A stretch of 64,000 bases of DNA. Source: Verrucomicrobiota bacterium (lineage in GTDB: Bacteria; Verrucomicrobiota; Verrucomicrobiia; Limisphaerales; JAHDYP01). Below are positions 20,201 through 27,927 of this stretch, one piece after another. The notes beneath the pieces are model-generated. The model searched no databases, was not told the origin of the DNA, and saw only the letters and a program-made list of their open reading frames with translations. The position numbers and the translations under genes were made by a program. Each line of letters opens with the position of its first letter. Within the stretch, counting starts at the first letter, position 1. The stretch spans positions 9,060-73,059 of the forward strand of contig JAHDYP010000010.1 of NCBI GenBank assembly GCA_023383055.1, in the 5' to 3' direction.

Positions 20201-20633
20201 GGTCCAGATTCTTTGTCTCATCGGCGACGCCCTGGCCGCGCTTGATCGCCCCACTGAAGCCAATCAGGCCTACACGATCGCCGCGGACGATTCCACCGCC
20301 CGCTCGGGTGACGCCGGATACTTTCGCGCCTCCGCCCTGTCGAAACTCGGCCGCCAGTCCGAGGCCGCCCGGCTCTTCGAATCGCTCATTGCCGACGGCC
20401 AACGGCTGCTGACCGCCCCCCCCGCGGCCGACTACTTCGCCAAGTTCGGCGAGAAGGAATCCGCCCGCGCTCGCGAGGCCCGGGCGCATTATTGGATGGC
20501 CCTGGGCGAGGCGGGGCTGGGCCGAACCGAAGCTGCAATCGGTGCGCTCGAGCGCGCCCTGCGGTCCAATCCCGCTCATCTCTGGGCCGGGACCCACTTC
20601 GAGCTGCTGCTTGCCCAACGCAGACCAAGGTAA
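17268..20633 (+). CDS. Secreted DUF5107 / TPR repeat protein
   Basis: A 1,121-residue protein with a signal peptide (about 1-39, ACLGLLLLPVIAG). A DUF5107-type beta-rich domain (about 40-400) follows, with VCVLPEIGGRIFSAVDKSNGYDFFY-like and GGVEWNVPHHHR segments resembling carbohydrate-epimerase/mutarotase beta-sandwich folds. From about residue 530 to the end are TPR repeats (RANTALGILYCKRGRFHAAE, YYLGVALRAQDKLREAEDA and many A/L-rich helices). DUF5107-TPR proteins are known from Bacteroidetes, Planctomycetes and Verrucomicrobia, often near glycan genes, and the enzymatic role is unproven. The conserved EWN and HHH residues could be catalytic. An equally long minus frame (17322-20693) is a codon-bias shadow. 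Confidence 0.85.
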   Translation: MRPTPQQPSRHLPHPKALLLRLVRTVACLGLLLLPVIAGEVQLREAILTLPTYGVGEPDRNPRFYQGRTYQGARGPFYPYPVQDHLTGERSERDWKAVYLENDHVQICVLPEIGGRIFSAVDKSNGYDFFYRQRVIKPALIGMLGAWISGGVEWNVPHHHRASSFMPVDWTPEAHPDGSKTLWVGEIERRHGMKWQVGMTLHPDISRLELTVRLFNRSPVAHSFLFWINPAVHANEHYQVIFPPGTEWTVQHAKPEFASWPIARQVYGGVDYSRGVDISWWKNHPSPVSFFAWDSKEDFFGGYDHGRQAGVVHVADHHVVPGKKFFEWGNGPTGEMWDTILTDDDGPYLELMAGAYSDNQPDYSWIQPGEVKLWKHYWFPVRDLGGFKNANIEGAVNLELQERSLLLAFNTTSRHPGARVKLDAGDRNLFDRTIDISPDHPFQIKLPLADGVDPLSLRASLLDRNGRELIAFQPSPAADTPMPLPVERPLPPADIASLEQLFLTGLRIEQLYSPAFEPDPYYEEILRRDPLDYRANTALGILYCKRGRFHAAEERLRTAVTQSRQNYIRPKETEADYYLGVALRAQDKLREAEDAFHAAAWNPAWRAASCFALAELACLRRDWTGALEQVERSLALNALDARTFALKSSILRQTDRADEAVAAAKAALALDPLEFRAWNELGPVRAAQSRMRDDIQSYLDLAVEYGNGGFNLEALELLEDAAHLPTDVAHGHAMVYYYFAYYAEALGDAEAASRARQLAPTMPADYCFPHRWEAEPALRQAIEREPGDALAPYCLGNLLYDHQPEAAIAAWEMSRNRDPRFALAHRNLGLALAAVRADLPQAIASLEQAVALHPSDARLLYELDLICEAAGVDPAARLARLEQHLDAVRARDDALTRLILLLTQQGRNDRALELLRSRQFHNWEGGGEIREVYVDTLLTRGLRALGRGQPESALRDFEAAREFPRNLAVGQPKRDARRVQILCLIGDALAALDRPTEANQAYTIAADDSTARSGDAGYFRASALSKLGRQSEAARLFESLIADGQRLLTAPPAADYFAKFGEKESARAREARAHYWMALGEAGLGRTEAAIGALERALRSNPAHLWAGTHFELLLAQRRPR

Positions 20634-20664
20634 CCCACAACTGATCGAAACCGCTTTGCTCCCC

Positions 20665-21708
20665 ATGAACCCGCACCTTGAACCCTGGAACATCCTGGCT
20701 GACGCGTTCCCCGCCGGCGATTTTGCCTCCGACCAACTCGAGTTCCTGATCGGCTACGCCATCCTCGCCCCCTCCAGCCACAACTCTCAACCCTGGCTCT
20801 TCCGCATCAACGCCATGGATCTCGAGCTGTTCGCCGACCGTCGCCGCGCCCTGCCCGTGGTCGATCCCCAGCAACGTGAACTCGCAATCAGTTGCGGCGC
20901 CGCCCTGTTCAACCTCCGCATCGCCGCCGAATACTTCGGCCATGAGTATCGGCTCGAGCTGCTCCCGGACCCGCAACAGCCCGATCTCCTGGCACGCTTC
21001 CACCTCGGTCTTTCCAGCGAAACCCGATCGGAAGACATCATCCTGTTCCACGCCCTGACCCAACGCCGCACCAACCGCAAGGCGTTCATGCCCGATCCGT
21101 TGCCCGACCAACTCCTGGCCGCTCTGACCGATGCCGCCCTCCAGGAAGGCGCCTGGCTCCGAATCATCGATGACGAACCGAACCGCCAGGCGGTCGCCAA
21201 TCTCGTCGCCGAAGCTGACCGCGTCCAGTGGGCCGACCGCCACTTCCGCGAGGAACTGGCCCGCTGGGTTCGCACCCGGCCCGACGAAGCCCGCGATGGG
21301 CTCCTGGTTCAGGACATGGGCGTCAAGGACTGGCTGGCGTTCCTCGGCCCCGCGTGGATCCGCACCTTTGACCGGGGTGGCGGTCAGGCCGCCAAGGATC
21401 AGGATATCGCCCTGCATTCGCCCGTGCTGGCCGTGCTCGGCACGACCGCCGACGACACGAACGCCTGGCTGTCGGCGGGGCAGGCCTTGCAGAGTCTGCT
21501 GCTCCGCGCGCGGGCCGATGGCGTTTGGGCTTCTTTTCTTAACCAACCCATCGAAGTCGAGTCACTCCGGCCACAACTCGCCACCACGGTGGGAGTGGAG
21601 GGTTTCCCGCAAATCCTGCTGCGTCTGGGCTATGGCGCCGATACCGCCCCCAGCCCCCGTCGAACGGTGCATGAAGTCATTCTAAAACACGCCGGCCGCC
21701 ACGCCTGA
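20665..21708 (+). CDS. Nitroreductase-like FMN-binding oxidoreductase (Acg type)
   Basis: A 347-residue protein. The N-terminal segment FLIGYAILAPSSHNSQPWLF and the later RRTNRKAFMPDP are typical of the Acg/nitroreductase-like family, in which a duplicated nitroreductase fold may bind FMN. The central region includes WADRHFREELARWVRT and a C-terminal ASFLNQPIEVESLRPQL segment. The frame extends upstream to 20542, inside the end of the DUF5107-TPR gene, but the ATG at 20665 (MNPHLEPWNI) lies just after that gene's stop and is preferred. It is co-directional with that gene with a 31-bp gap. Substrate unknown. Confidence 0.78.
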   Translation: MNPHLEPWNILADAFPAGDFASDQLEFLIGYAILAPSSHNSQPWLFRINAMDLELFADRRRALPVVDPQQRELAISCGAALFNLRIAAEYFGHEYRLELLPDPQQPDLLARFHLGLSSETRSEDIILFHALTQRRTNRKAFMPDPLPDQLLAALTDAALQEGAWLRIIDDEPNRQAVANLVAEADRVQWADRHFREELARWVRTRPDEARDGLLVQDMGVKDWLAFLGPAWIRTFDRGGGQAAKDQDIALHSPVLAVLGTTADDTNAWLSAGQALQSLLLRARADGVWASFLNQPIEVESLRPQLATTVGVEGFPQILLRLGYGADTAPSPRRTVHEVILKHAGRHA

Positions 21709-21746
21709 CCTTTCCAGGAGGGGCGAGCTACCGCGAGCCCGCCCTT

Positions 21747-23453
21747 TCAGTTCACCGGCGTAACCGTCCACACCCAATCGCCTTTTTCCATGCCCTGGGA
21801 GTATCCGTCCACTGGCCGGCTGTCGGTCGGGCGCTCCACCACCGTGCCGCCTTCGTCGATCTGATTCCAACCCACCGAGTAGAGCACATAACGATTGCCG
21901 TCCTGCCGACGGTAGCGCAACGGCCGGCCATCGATCAGGTCTACCGGCACCCGCGCGATCCAGTCGGGCACCAGCTGCTCCAGGCTCTCCGGCATCTGCC
22001 GGCGGGCCAACCGATAACGTTCGATGGCGCACGCCGTGGCAGCCAGATCCAACGCGCTTTGCGCATACGCATAGCGCCGCGTCACCTCCTCCGCGGTCGC
22101 CCCGCCGCGTGGCATGAGGAACGTCGCAAAAAATGGATCCAATGACGGGGGTCGATACACCCAATCCCGCTCGATTTGCCGGGTGACCTCCACAAATGCC
22201 CGGCGCTGGTCGGCGGCAACCGCGTATTCGGCTATCTCACGGCTGAGTCGGTACAATCCGACTTGGTTCTGCAGCAGCCAACCGCTCGGGTATATGAATC
22301 GCGCGCCCGCAATCAGCATCCGGCTGGGCCACTCCTCCGTGAGATCAACCGGCGGCACCCTGGATCGCACCGGAAAGAGTTTCTCACTGAGATCGATCAA
22401 CAGCAGCAGTTCCATTCGAACCGCCTGCCGATGCTCCCGCAGCAGGTCAGGGCGTGACAACTGCGCCTGCAATGCCGCCAATTGCGCCTCGGACCATCGT
22501 TGACGGTTGATGCCCTCCCAGATCGGCTGGATCGTCGCCAGTAACAGCGTTAACCGCTGACGCTCCAGCAGCGGCTCCTGTCCCACCAAATCCGCAATCC
22601 GCCCCAACCGCTCGATATCAGCCAGACCTCGGCCGGAGGCTCCATCCGCCACCGCCGCCACCGCTCGCAACCGAAAGGCCGTCGCCATCGCCCGAAACAA
22701 GTCAAGCTTGCGCGGCAGGGTCTGGTCGAATAAACCGCGATCATAGGGGAGCTCGAACCGGGCATACGGCCTCTCAGCCGCGGCACTCAATTGCTCCAAC
22801 TCCGCTGCGAACACCTCCCACGCTTCGAGGAACTGTTCGGCCGATAGGCTTCCGCTGTCTCGCGCGGTGCCTGCCGAGGGCAGGAAATACTCAAGACAAA
22901 CCCCCAGATCGACCGGCCGTTGAGTTTCCCAGTTTCCGCCCCCCGGGTTCGGCACCGGTTTAACCAACCGCTGCAAAGCCGCCTGACTCGAGCCGCTGGA
23001 CGATTCCTCCCACCACTCGCTAATCAACGGCAGCTCGGCGAAGTTCTCCGCTTCCGCCACGCCAAACGGTTCCATCCCGCGCAATACCACCGGTTGCCCA
23101 CCTGCCTCGGCCTCCAGTCTCTCCCAGGCACGATGCCCGCGCCAGCGCTCGACCACGTAAAACAACACGATCAACGACACCGCGAAGAGTGTCGCCCAGA
23201 CGTATCCTCCGACGGCGAAACGGTCGAACAGCCGACCTATCCCCCGGCGAACGGCGCAACCGCCCACCACCGCGATCGCCAGCACCAATGCCGTCGTACT
23301 CCAACCCTCCAGGATCGTCCGCACCGTGACCTTCGGGATTATCAACCCGGCGAAAAACAACAGGATCGTTGTACCTACCGCCAGCAGCGCCACCAGCCAC
23401 AGCGCCAACGCCAACAGTGACACGCCTCTGAGCAAACGATGGCCCGCTTTCAT
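21747..23453 (-). CDS. Membrane-anchored hypothetical protein, third gene of ECF sigma operon
   Basis: A 568-residue protein starting at the ATG at 23453, which overlaps the anti-sigma stop as ATGA; the longer open frame upstream is a shadow. At least three hydrophobic segments lie in the first 130 residues (SLLALALWLVALLAVGTTIL, TTALVLAIAVVGGCAV, YVWATLFAVSLIVLFYVVER), followed by a long soluble, helix-rich region. The C-terminal signature LEQLVPDWIARVPVDLIDGR then PLRYRR is a motif I associate with uncharacterised exported proteins of Verrucomicrobia and Planctomycetes. Translational coupling to the sigma and anti-sigma genes suggests it is the output or a sensor partner of that regulon. 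No enzymatic motif was recognised. Confidence 0.75.
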   Translation of the reverse strand: MKAGHRLLRGVSLLALALWLVALLAVGTTILLFFAGLIIPKVTVRTILEGWSTTALVLAIAVVGGCAVRRGIGRLFDRFAVGGYVWATLFAVSLIVLFYVVERWRGHRAWERLEAEAGGQPVVLRGMEPFGVAEAENFAELPLISEWWEESSSGSSQAALQRLVKPVPNPGGGNWETQRPVDLGVCLEYFLPSAGTARDSGSLSAEQFLEAWEVFAAELEQLSAAAERPYARFELPYDRGLFDQTLPRKLDLFRAMATAFRLRAVAAVADGASGRGLADIERLGRIADLVGQEPLLERQRLTLLLATIQPIWEGINRQRWSEAQLAALQAQLSRPDLLREHRQAVRMELLLLIDLSEKLFPVRSRVPPVDLTEEWPSRMLIAGARFIYPSGWLLQNQVGLYRLSREIAEYAVAADQRRAFVEVTRQIERDWVYRPPSLDPFFATFLMPRGGATAEEVTRRYAYAQSALDLAATACAIERYRLARRQMPESLEQLVPDWIARVPVDLIDGRPLRYRRQDGNRYVLYSVGWNQIDEGGTVVERPTDSRPVDGYSQGMEKGDWVWTVTPVN

Positions 23454-23929
23454 ACCGGCTCCCTGGTCGTGATCAACCATTCCATCACCACCCGCACTTC
23501 TCGTATTGTGGGCACCGCGGTCCCCGGGTTGGCCGAGCTCACCGGCGGCGTGTTGAGATGGATTCCAATGGTCGCCAACCAAATCAACACCAACGAAACC
23601 GGTATCGCCCGGCCCAGACCCAGCCAACCCTGGCCGGCGGACAGCGGATCAGGTGGCCGCACTGCTCGCCGGGCCGTTGTCGCCTCGGCCTGGATGGCCC
23701 TCTGCCACTGGTCCGAAAGGGCCGTGGGCACCTTGGTTTCCGGCAGACTCCCCTCCCAGACCTGCAACTGCTGTCTGATGCCATCCAGTTCAGCGGCGTA
23801 GTATCTGCAGTCCGAGCACACCCCCGAATGCCGCTTGAGCCAGGCACGCTCGGGTTCCGTCAGACAGCCCGCGGACGCCAGGCGCGCGAATTTTCGCGCG
23901 CGCCGGCAATGAAATCGAAACCAGTTCAC
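23450..23929 (-). CDS. Anti-sigma factor, zinc-binding ZAS type, membrane anchored
   Basis: A 159-residue protein. The N-terminal part has HSGVCSDCRYYAAEL, the HxxxCxxC zinc anti-sigma motif, at about residues 34-41. A hydrophobic segment VSLVLIWLATIGIHL (about 110-125) can act as a transmembrane anchor, leaving a short C-terminal tail outside. The start overlaps the ECF sigma stop by ATGA, and the stop overlaps the next gene the same way. It is expected to hold the cognate sigma factor at the membrane until a signal releases it. The family call is firm; the signal is unknown. Confidence 0.85.
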   Translation of the reverse strand: MNWFRFHCRRARKFARLASAGCLTEPERAWLKRHSGVCSDCRYYAAELDGIRQQLQVWEGSLPETKVPTALSDQWQRAIQAEATTARRAVRPPDPLSAGQGWLGLGRAIPVSLVLIWLATIGIHLNTPPVSSANPGTAVPTIREVRVVMEWLITTREPV

Positions 23930-24543
23930 AAGGATGTATCCCTTCGCAGCTCAGCCAGGTTCATTCGCCGCAGCTTTTCCAGGGCATAGTGCAACCTCGA
24001 CTTGACGGTGCCAACCGACGAGCCCATGACCGCGGCAATCTCCGCCAACGACGCCCCTTCGAAGAAACGCAGCAAAACCACCTGCCGCGGAGCGGGTGGC
24101 AGAGCCATCACCAGGTGGCGGATCCGGCGCAATTGCTCCGCCCGGCGGGCCGCGGCGTCAGGCGGTTCATCGCTGGCGGGAAGGCGGCTCAGGGAATGGC
24201 TCCGGCTGCGCGCCTGATCGGCTGGCAATTGACTTAGCGGCAGCGGACGGCTGGCTGCGGCTCGAACCGCCTTCTGATGGCGATGCAGCAGAATCGCGTA
24301 AAGCCAGGTGGAGAGCCGGCATTGGCCATTGAACCGGCCCAACGAACGCCACGCCTCGATCAGCGTCTGTTGCACCAGGTCTTCGGCGCCGCTGAGATTA
24401 TGACTTAGCGCGATTGCCTGATGCAAAAGCCGACCCTGCAGCGGCTCCAGCAACGCACAGAAAGCCTCCGCACTCCCGTTTCGCGCCTGACAAAGGAGTT
24501 GGTCTTCCGCGAACCCTGCCTTGACGGGACTGGGAATGGCCAT
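23926..24543 (-). CDS. ECF-type RNA polymerase sigma factor
   Basis: A 205-residue sigma70-family extracytoplasmic function factor. The region-2 core includes AIALSHNLSGAEDLVQQTLI and RLSTWLYAILLHRH (about 50-90), and region 4 includes LPPAPRQVVLLRFFEGASLA followed by a helix-turn-helix ending GTVKSRLHYALEKLR (about 150-195). The linker is Ser/Arg-rich. First gene of a coupled sigma, anti-sigma and membrane-protein operon with 4-bp overlaps. A possible autoregulated promoter, TGAACC-N16-GGATTC, lies just upstream on the minus strand (24553-24580). Confidence 0.92.
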   Translation of the reverse strand: MAIPSPVKAGFAEDQLLCQARNGSAEAFCALLEPLQGRLLHQAIALSHNLSGAEDLVQQTLIEAWRSLGRFNGQCRLSTWLYAILLHRHQKAVRAAASRPLPLSQLPADQARSRSHSLSRLPASDEPPDAAARRAEQLRRIRHLVMALPPAPRQVVLLRFFEGASLAEIAAVMGSSVGTVKSRLHYALEKLRRMNLAELRRDTSL

Positions 24544-24552
24544 CTAATGAGA

Positions 24553-24580
24553 GAATCCCCTATTGCCGTCCAAAGGTTCA
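24553..24580 (-). promoter_or_regulatory. Candidate ECF-type promoter for the sigma operon
   Basis: Read on the minus strand, TGAACC (24575-24580) is followed after 16 nt by GGATTC (24553-24558). The AAC core in the -35 element is common in ECF-controlled promoters, and position just ahead of the sigma gene fits autoregulation. The -10 element ends only 9 bp before the ATG, so the transcript would be almost leaderless. Pattern match only. Confidence 0.25.
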
Positions 24581-24712
24581 AGGGAAAGAAAACCGATTGC
24601 TCCAACCCACCCCCCCCGCAACCCACGGCCCAACTCCTTCCATCCGCCCGCCTTCAACCCCACACATCCCGATTGCCTACTGACAGCGGCGAAGACATAC
24701 TCCGCGCACATT

Positions 24713-25789
24713 ATGAATCCATCAGGCATGAATCGGCGCGGGTTCATCGGCTCGCTCGCCGCCTTCGGTATGGCAGGTGTCGTCGGGTCCGCCAGTGACC
24801 GGCCACCAGCCTCGCCGCGAAAACTCCGGTTGGGCTTCGACAATTTCTCGATCCGCGACTTCAAATGGAAAGCCCCGCAATTGATCGATTACGCGGCCTC
24901 GCTGAAAGTCGAGATCCTGCTGTTATCCGACCTCGACGTTTACGAAAGCCTCGAGCCGGATTACTTGAAGGGTATTCGCGCCCGGGCGGACGCGGCCGGG
25001 ATCCAGTTGCACGTGGGCACCGGCAGCATTTGTCCCACCTCCACCTCCTACAACGCGCAGCGCTGGGGTCCCGCGGTCGAGCACGCGCGACTGTTATTGC
25101 GCACGGCGCAACTTCTGGGCAGCCCGGTCGCCCGCTGCTATCTCGGCAGCCGTCGCGAACGCGAGGGTGACGGCGGGATCTACCCGCATATCGAAGCGAC
25201 CGTGAAGGTGCTCAAAGCGGTCCAAGGCCAGGCGGAAGCCGCGGGTGTCAAGTTCGCCGTCGAGAACCATGCCGGAGATATGCAGGCCTGGGAGCTCGCC
25301 GGCTTGATCCAGGCCGCCGGCACCAGTTACGTCGGCGCCACCCTCGACCCCGGCAACGCCGTCTGGACCCTGGAAGATCCCATGGTCAACCTGGAACTGC
25401 TCGGACCCCACACCGTTACCACGGGAATCCGCGACAGCATGGTCTCGGAAACCGCTACCGGCGCGCACGCGATGTGGACCAACATGGGACAAGGACAGAC
25501 CGATTGGCCGGCTTACGTGAAACGATTCCGGGAGCTTTGCCCGACCGATGCCTTCGTGCTGGAGATCATCTCCTATAAATGGGGAAGCGAGATGCCCTAT
25601 TTACAGCCCGCGTTCTGGGATCGCTTCCCGCGCGCGCGCGCCAGTGAGTTCGCCCGGTTCGTGGCACTGGCCAAAGGTGGGAGCGAAGTGCAGCCTCCGC
25701 CGGGGCGCCCCGCCGGTCCGGAGCCGGCTCAGCAAAAGTTCGACCTGGAGGAGAGCCTTAGGTATTGCCGGGAAGTCTTGGGGATCTGA
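24713..25789 (+). CDS. Tat-exported sugar phosphate isomerase/epimerase-like TIM-barrel protein
   Basis: The start MNPSGMNRRGFIGSLAAFGM contains a twin-arginine signal (NRRGFIG). The mature part has the xylose-isomerase-like TIM barrel pattern: LRLGFDNFSIRDF, ILLLSDLDVYES, VKFAVENHAGDM, YVGATLDPGNAVW, FVLEIISYKWGS. The E-N-H and D-P-G-N residues are the usual metal/substrate positions in this family. It has 358 residues from the ATG at 24713 (a second ATG at 24728 is possible). Tat-exported members are abundant in Planctomycetes and Verrucomicrobia, and their substrates are mostly unknown. Convergent with the LytTR regulator gene. Confidence 0.85.
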   Translation: MNPSGMNRRGFIGSLAAFGMAGVVGSASDRPPASPRKLRLGFDNFSIRDFKWKAPQLIDYAASLKVEILLLSDLDVYESLEPDYLKGIRARADAAGIQLHVGTGSICPTSTSYNAQRWGPAVEHARLLLRTAQLLGSPVARCYLGSRREREGDGGIYPHIEATVKVLKAVQGQAEAAGVKFAVENHAGDMQAWELAGLIQAAGTSYVGATLDPGNAVWTLEDPMVNLELLGPHTVTTGIRDSMVSETATGAHAMWTNMGQGQTDWPAYVKRFRELCPTDAFVLEIISYKWGSEMPYLQPAFWDRFPRARASEFARFVALAKGGSEVQPPPGRPAGPEPAQQKFDLEESLRYCREVLGI

Positions 25790-25801
25790 GGGAACCGGCC
25801 C

Positions 25802-26575
25802 TCATTCCTTGCCCAGCAGCACGCTCAGCCGATCGCGATAACTACGGCTCAGACTCACACGGGTGCCGTCGTTCAGAATCACCGCATACTCCCCGTGGAA
25901 GAGCGGCTGCAATTCACGCACCCGGTCGAGATTAACAATGGTGGAACGGCTGATGCGAAGGAACCGATCGGGTGGCAGCCGGTGTTCGAAACTGTTCATC
26001 GTCTCACGCAGCAGGTGCGCGGCTGACCCCACGTGGAGACTGACATAGTTGTCCGCCGCTTCCACCCAATCGATCTCCTCCGCCTTGAGCAGGATGACCC
26101 GTCCACCCGCCTTCACCGCGATGCGATCCTGGAACTTGTTTGTCCCGGGACCACGCAGATCCGCCAGCAACGAACTCAACCGCGCGTCAATATCCTCGCT
26201 GCCCCGCCGGGCCAGCCATTGCCGAGCCCGGCCGACCGCGGCCTGAAACCGCTCCTGATCGAATGGCTTCAGGAGATAGTCCAGGGCGTGCACCTCGAAC
26301 GCCCGCAACGCAAACTGGTCGTGGGCCGTGACAAACACGATGGCCGGCATACGCGTCGGATCCAGCTGCGACAGCAGCCCAAATCCATCGAGCTCCGGCA
26401 TCTGCACGTCCAAAAACACCAGGTCCGGCTTCAACTCCCGGATCGCGGCCAACGCCGACACCCCGTCCTCGCATTCGCCCACGACTTCAAGGTCCTTTTC
26501 GTCGCCCAAGAGCTGCGCGATGCGCTCCCGGGCGAGCGGCTCATCATCTACGATCAACGTGCGGACTTTGGCCAT
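25802..26575 (-). CDS. LytTR-family response regulator
   Basis: A 257-residue protein with an N-terminal receiver domain (LIVDDEPLARERI, phospho-acceptor Asp56 in LVFLDVQMP, conserved Lys in YLLKPFDQERF) and a C-terminal LytTR DNA-binding domain (about 150-255, with IDWVEAADNYVSLHV, FLRISRSTIVNLDRV and GTRVSLSRSYRDRL). It acts with the adjacent LytS-like kinase encoded 114 bp upstream on the same strand. LytTR regulators bind direct repeats; the likely target is the kinase promoter region shared with the divergent dacB-type gene. Confidence 0.93.
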   Translation of the reverse strand: MAKVRTLIVDDEPLARERIAQLLGDEKDLEVVGECEDGVSALAAIRELKPDLVFLDVQMPELDGFGLLSQLDPTRMPAIVFVTAHDQFALRAFEVHALDYLLKPFDQERFQAAVGRARQWLARRGSEDIDARLSSLLADLRGPGTNKFQDRIAVKAGGRVILLKAEEIDWVEAADNYVSLHVGSAAHLLRETMNSFEHRLPPDRFLRISRSTIVNLDRVRELQPLFHGEYAVILNDGTRVSLSRSYRDRLSVLLGKE

Positions 26576-26689
26576 AACTTAAACTCGCGGCAGCCCGATC
26601 TCCCGCCGGACACCGGCGGCGCGGCGGCACCTGTGGTTCAGGCCTCCGCAGATCGGCATGCTGGATCATGCAGTCTGGCGACGGGGCCG

Positions 26690-27787
26690 TCAACGCTCCG
26701 GTGCCCGACGAAAGGGCATGATCACTTCCACCACCACCCCGCCCTCGCTTCCGTTGCGCAATTCGAACGTATGGGATTCGCCGTAGAGTTCCTGCAGCCG
26801 GGCACGCGTGTTGGCCAGGCCGATCCCCTTGCGCCCGCCCGGCTGCGCCGGCAGCCCGGGGCCATTGTCAACCAGCGTGAGCCGCAGCCGGTCGCCCTCG
26901 CATCGGGCGCGCAGCTCGATCAGGCCGGGTCTGCTCCGGCGTTCGATCCCGTGCTTGATCGCGTTCTCGACCAGCGGCTGCAGGATCAGATTCGGCACGA
27001 GGGCGTCCAGCGTTTCGACCGGCACTTCCAGCCTCACCGTCAGCCGGCTGCCGAATCGCGTCTTCTCGATCTCGAGGTAGCGTTCGAGAAAGGCGAGCTC
27101 CTGGCGGAGCGTGACCTCGTGCTCGTCCGTGCTTTCCAGCGCATAGCGCAACAGGTCGGCCAGACGCGTGATCATGCGATCGGCCCCCTTGACGTCCTTG
27201 TGCATCAACGACGCGATCGCATTGAGCGTATTGAACAGAAAATGGGGGTTCAACTGCATCTGCAGCGCCTGGAGCTTCGCCTGGGCCAGGCGCTTCTCCA
27301 ACTCCGAGGCCCGCAAGGCCCGCTCCTGGTACTGCCGGTAGTAGGCAAATGCATGGCTCACGCTCACCATCACCCAGTAAATCAACAGGTTGAAGTGAAC
27401 CGTCTTCACCACCAGCGGATTGAATGCCTCCGCAAAACTCACCGGCACACCGCTCACGCCGCTCTGCACCTGCCCCAACCACGCCCGGAGCACCATGTAA
27501 ACCAGCGCGCACAGAACGCTGGCCACCAGGTGAATCACCACGCTCCGCGTCCAGCGAACATCGTCAAACCGAAACCGGCGCGCCAGTTGAACGATCGGCA
27601 CCGATAACAGCGCCCACACATACCAGTCCCCCAGCGACCACGTCACCGCCTGCCCCCACGATACCGGCCGGCCCGCCTTCAAACTCGAAAGGTAAAACTG
27701 ACTGGCAAACGATAACCCTATGATCGTCCAAAACACAAACGCCAGCCCCACCCGGACCGACCACTGTCTTCGCGCGCTCGACGACAT
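26690..27787 (-). CDS. LytS-type membrane histidine kinase
   Basis: A 365-residue protein with four predicted transmembrane segments in the first 150 residues (VGLAFVFWTIIGLSF, WYVWALLSVPIVQLA, SVVIHLVASVLCALVYMVL, NLLIYWVMVSVSHAF), a coiled stretch ALRASELEKRLAQAKL, then the His_kinase (LytS-class) motif LQMQLNPHFLFNTLNA with phospho-accepting His182. An HATPase domain follows with LILQPLVENAIKHGI, VDNGPGLP and GIGLANTRARL. No extracellular sensor domain is evident, so sensing is probably through the membrane region. It pairs with the LytTR regulator and is divergent from a D,D-carboxypeptidase gene. Confidence 0.92.
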   Translation of the reverse strand: MSSSARRQWSVRVGLAFVFWTIIGLSFASQFYLSSLKAGRPVSWGQAVTWSLGDWYVWALLSVPIVQLARRFRFDDVRWTRSVVIHLVASVLCALVYMVLRAWLGQVQSGVSGVPVSFAEAFNPLVVKTVHFNLLIYWVMVSVSHAFAYYRQYQERALRASELEKRLAQAKLQALQMQLNPHFLFNTLNAIASLMHKDVKGADRMITRLADLLRYALESTDEHEVTLRQELAFLERYLEIEKTRFGSRLTVRLEVPVETLDALVPNLILQPLVENAIKHGIERRSRPGLIELRARCEGDRLRLTLVDNGPGLPAQPGGRKGIGLANTRARLQELYGESHTFELRNGSEGGVVVEVIMPFRRAPER

Positions 27788-27927
27788 GCCGCGCCTATTT
27801 CGGACTTATCCTGTCCAAATGAACAGCCCGAAAAATGACCCCCCAGCACATTCTCCGCGGCAATACCTGCATCACAGTAATACTCGATTTCAGTCCCGGC
27901 TCAGGCAACACTACCCCCGCAACCAAC

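Noticed and set aside
17322..20693. Minus-strand ORF of 1,123 codons
   Set aside because: It mirrors the DUF5107-TPR gene on the plus strand, which has a signal peptide and clear TPR repeats; the minus product has none.
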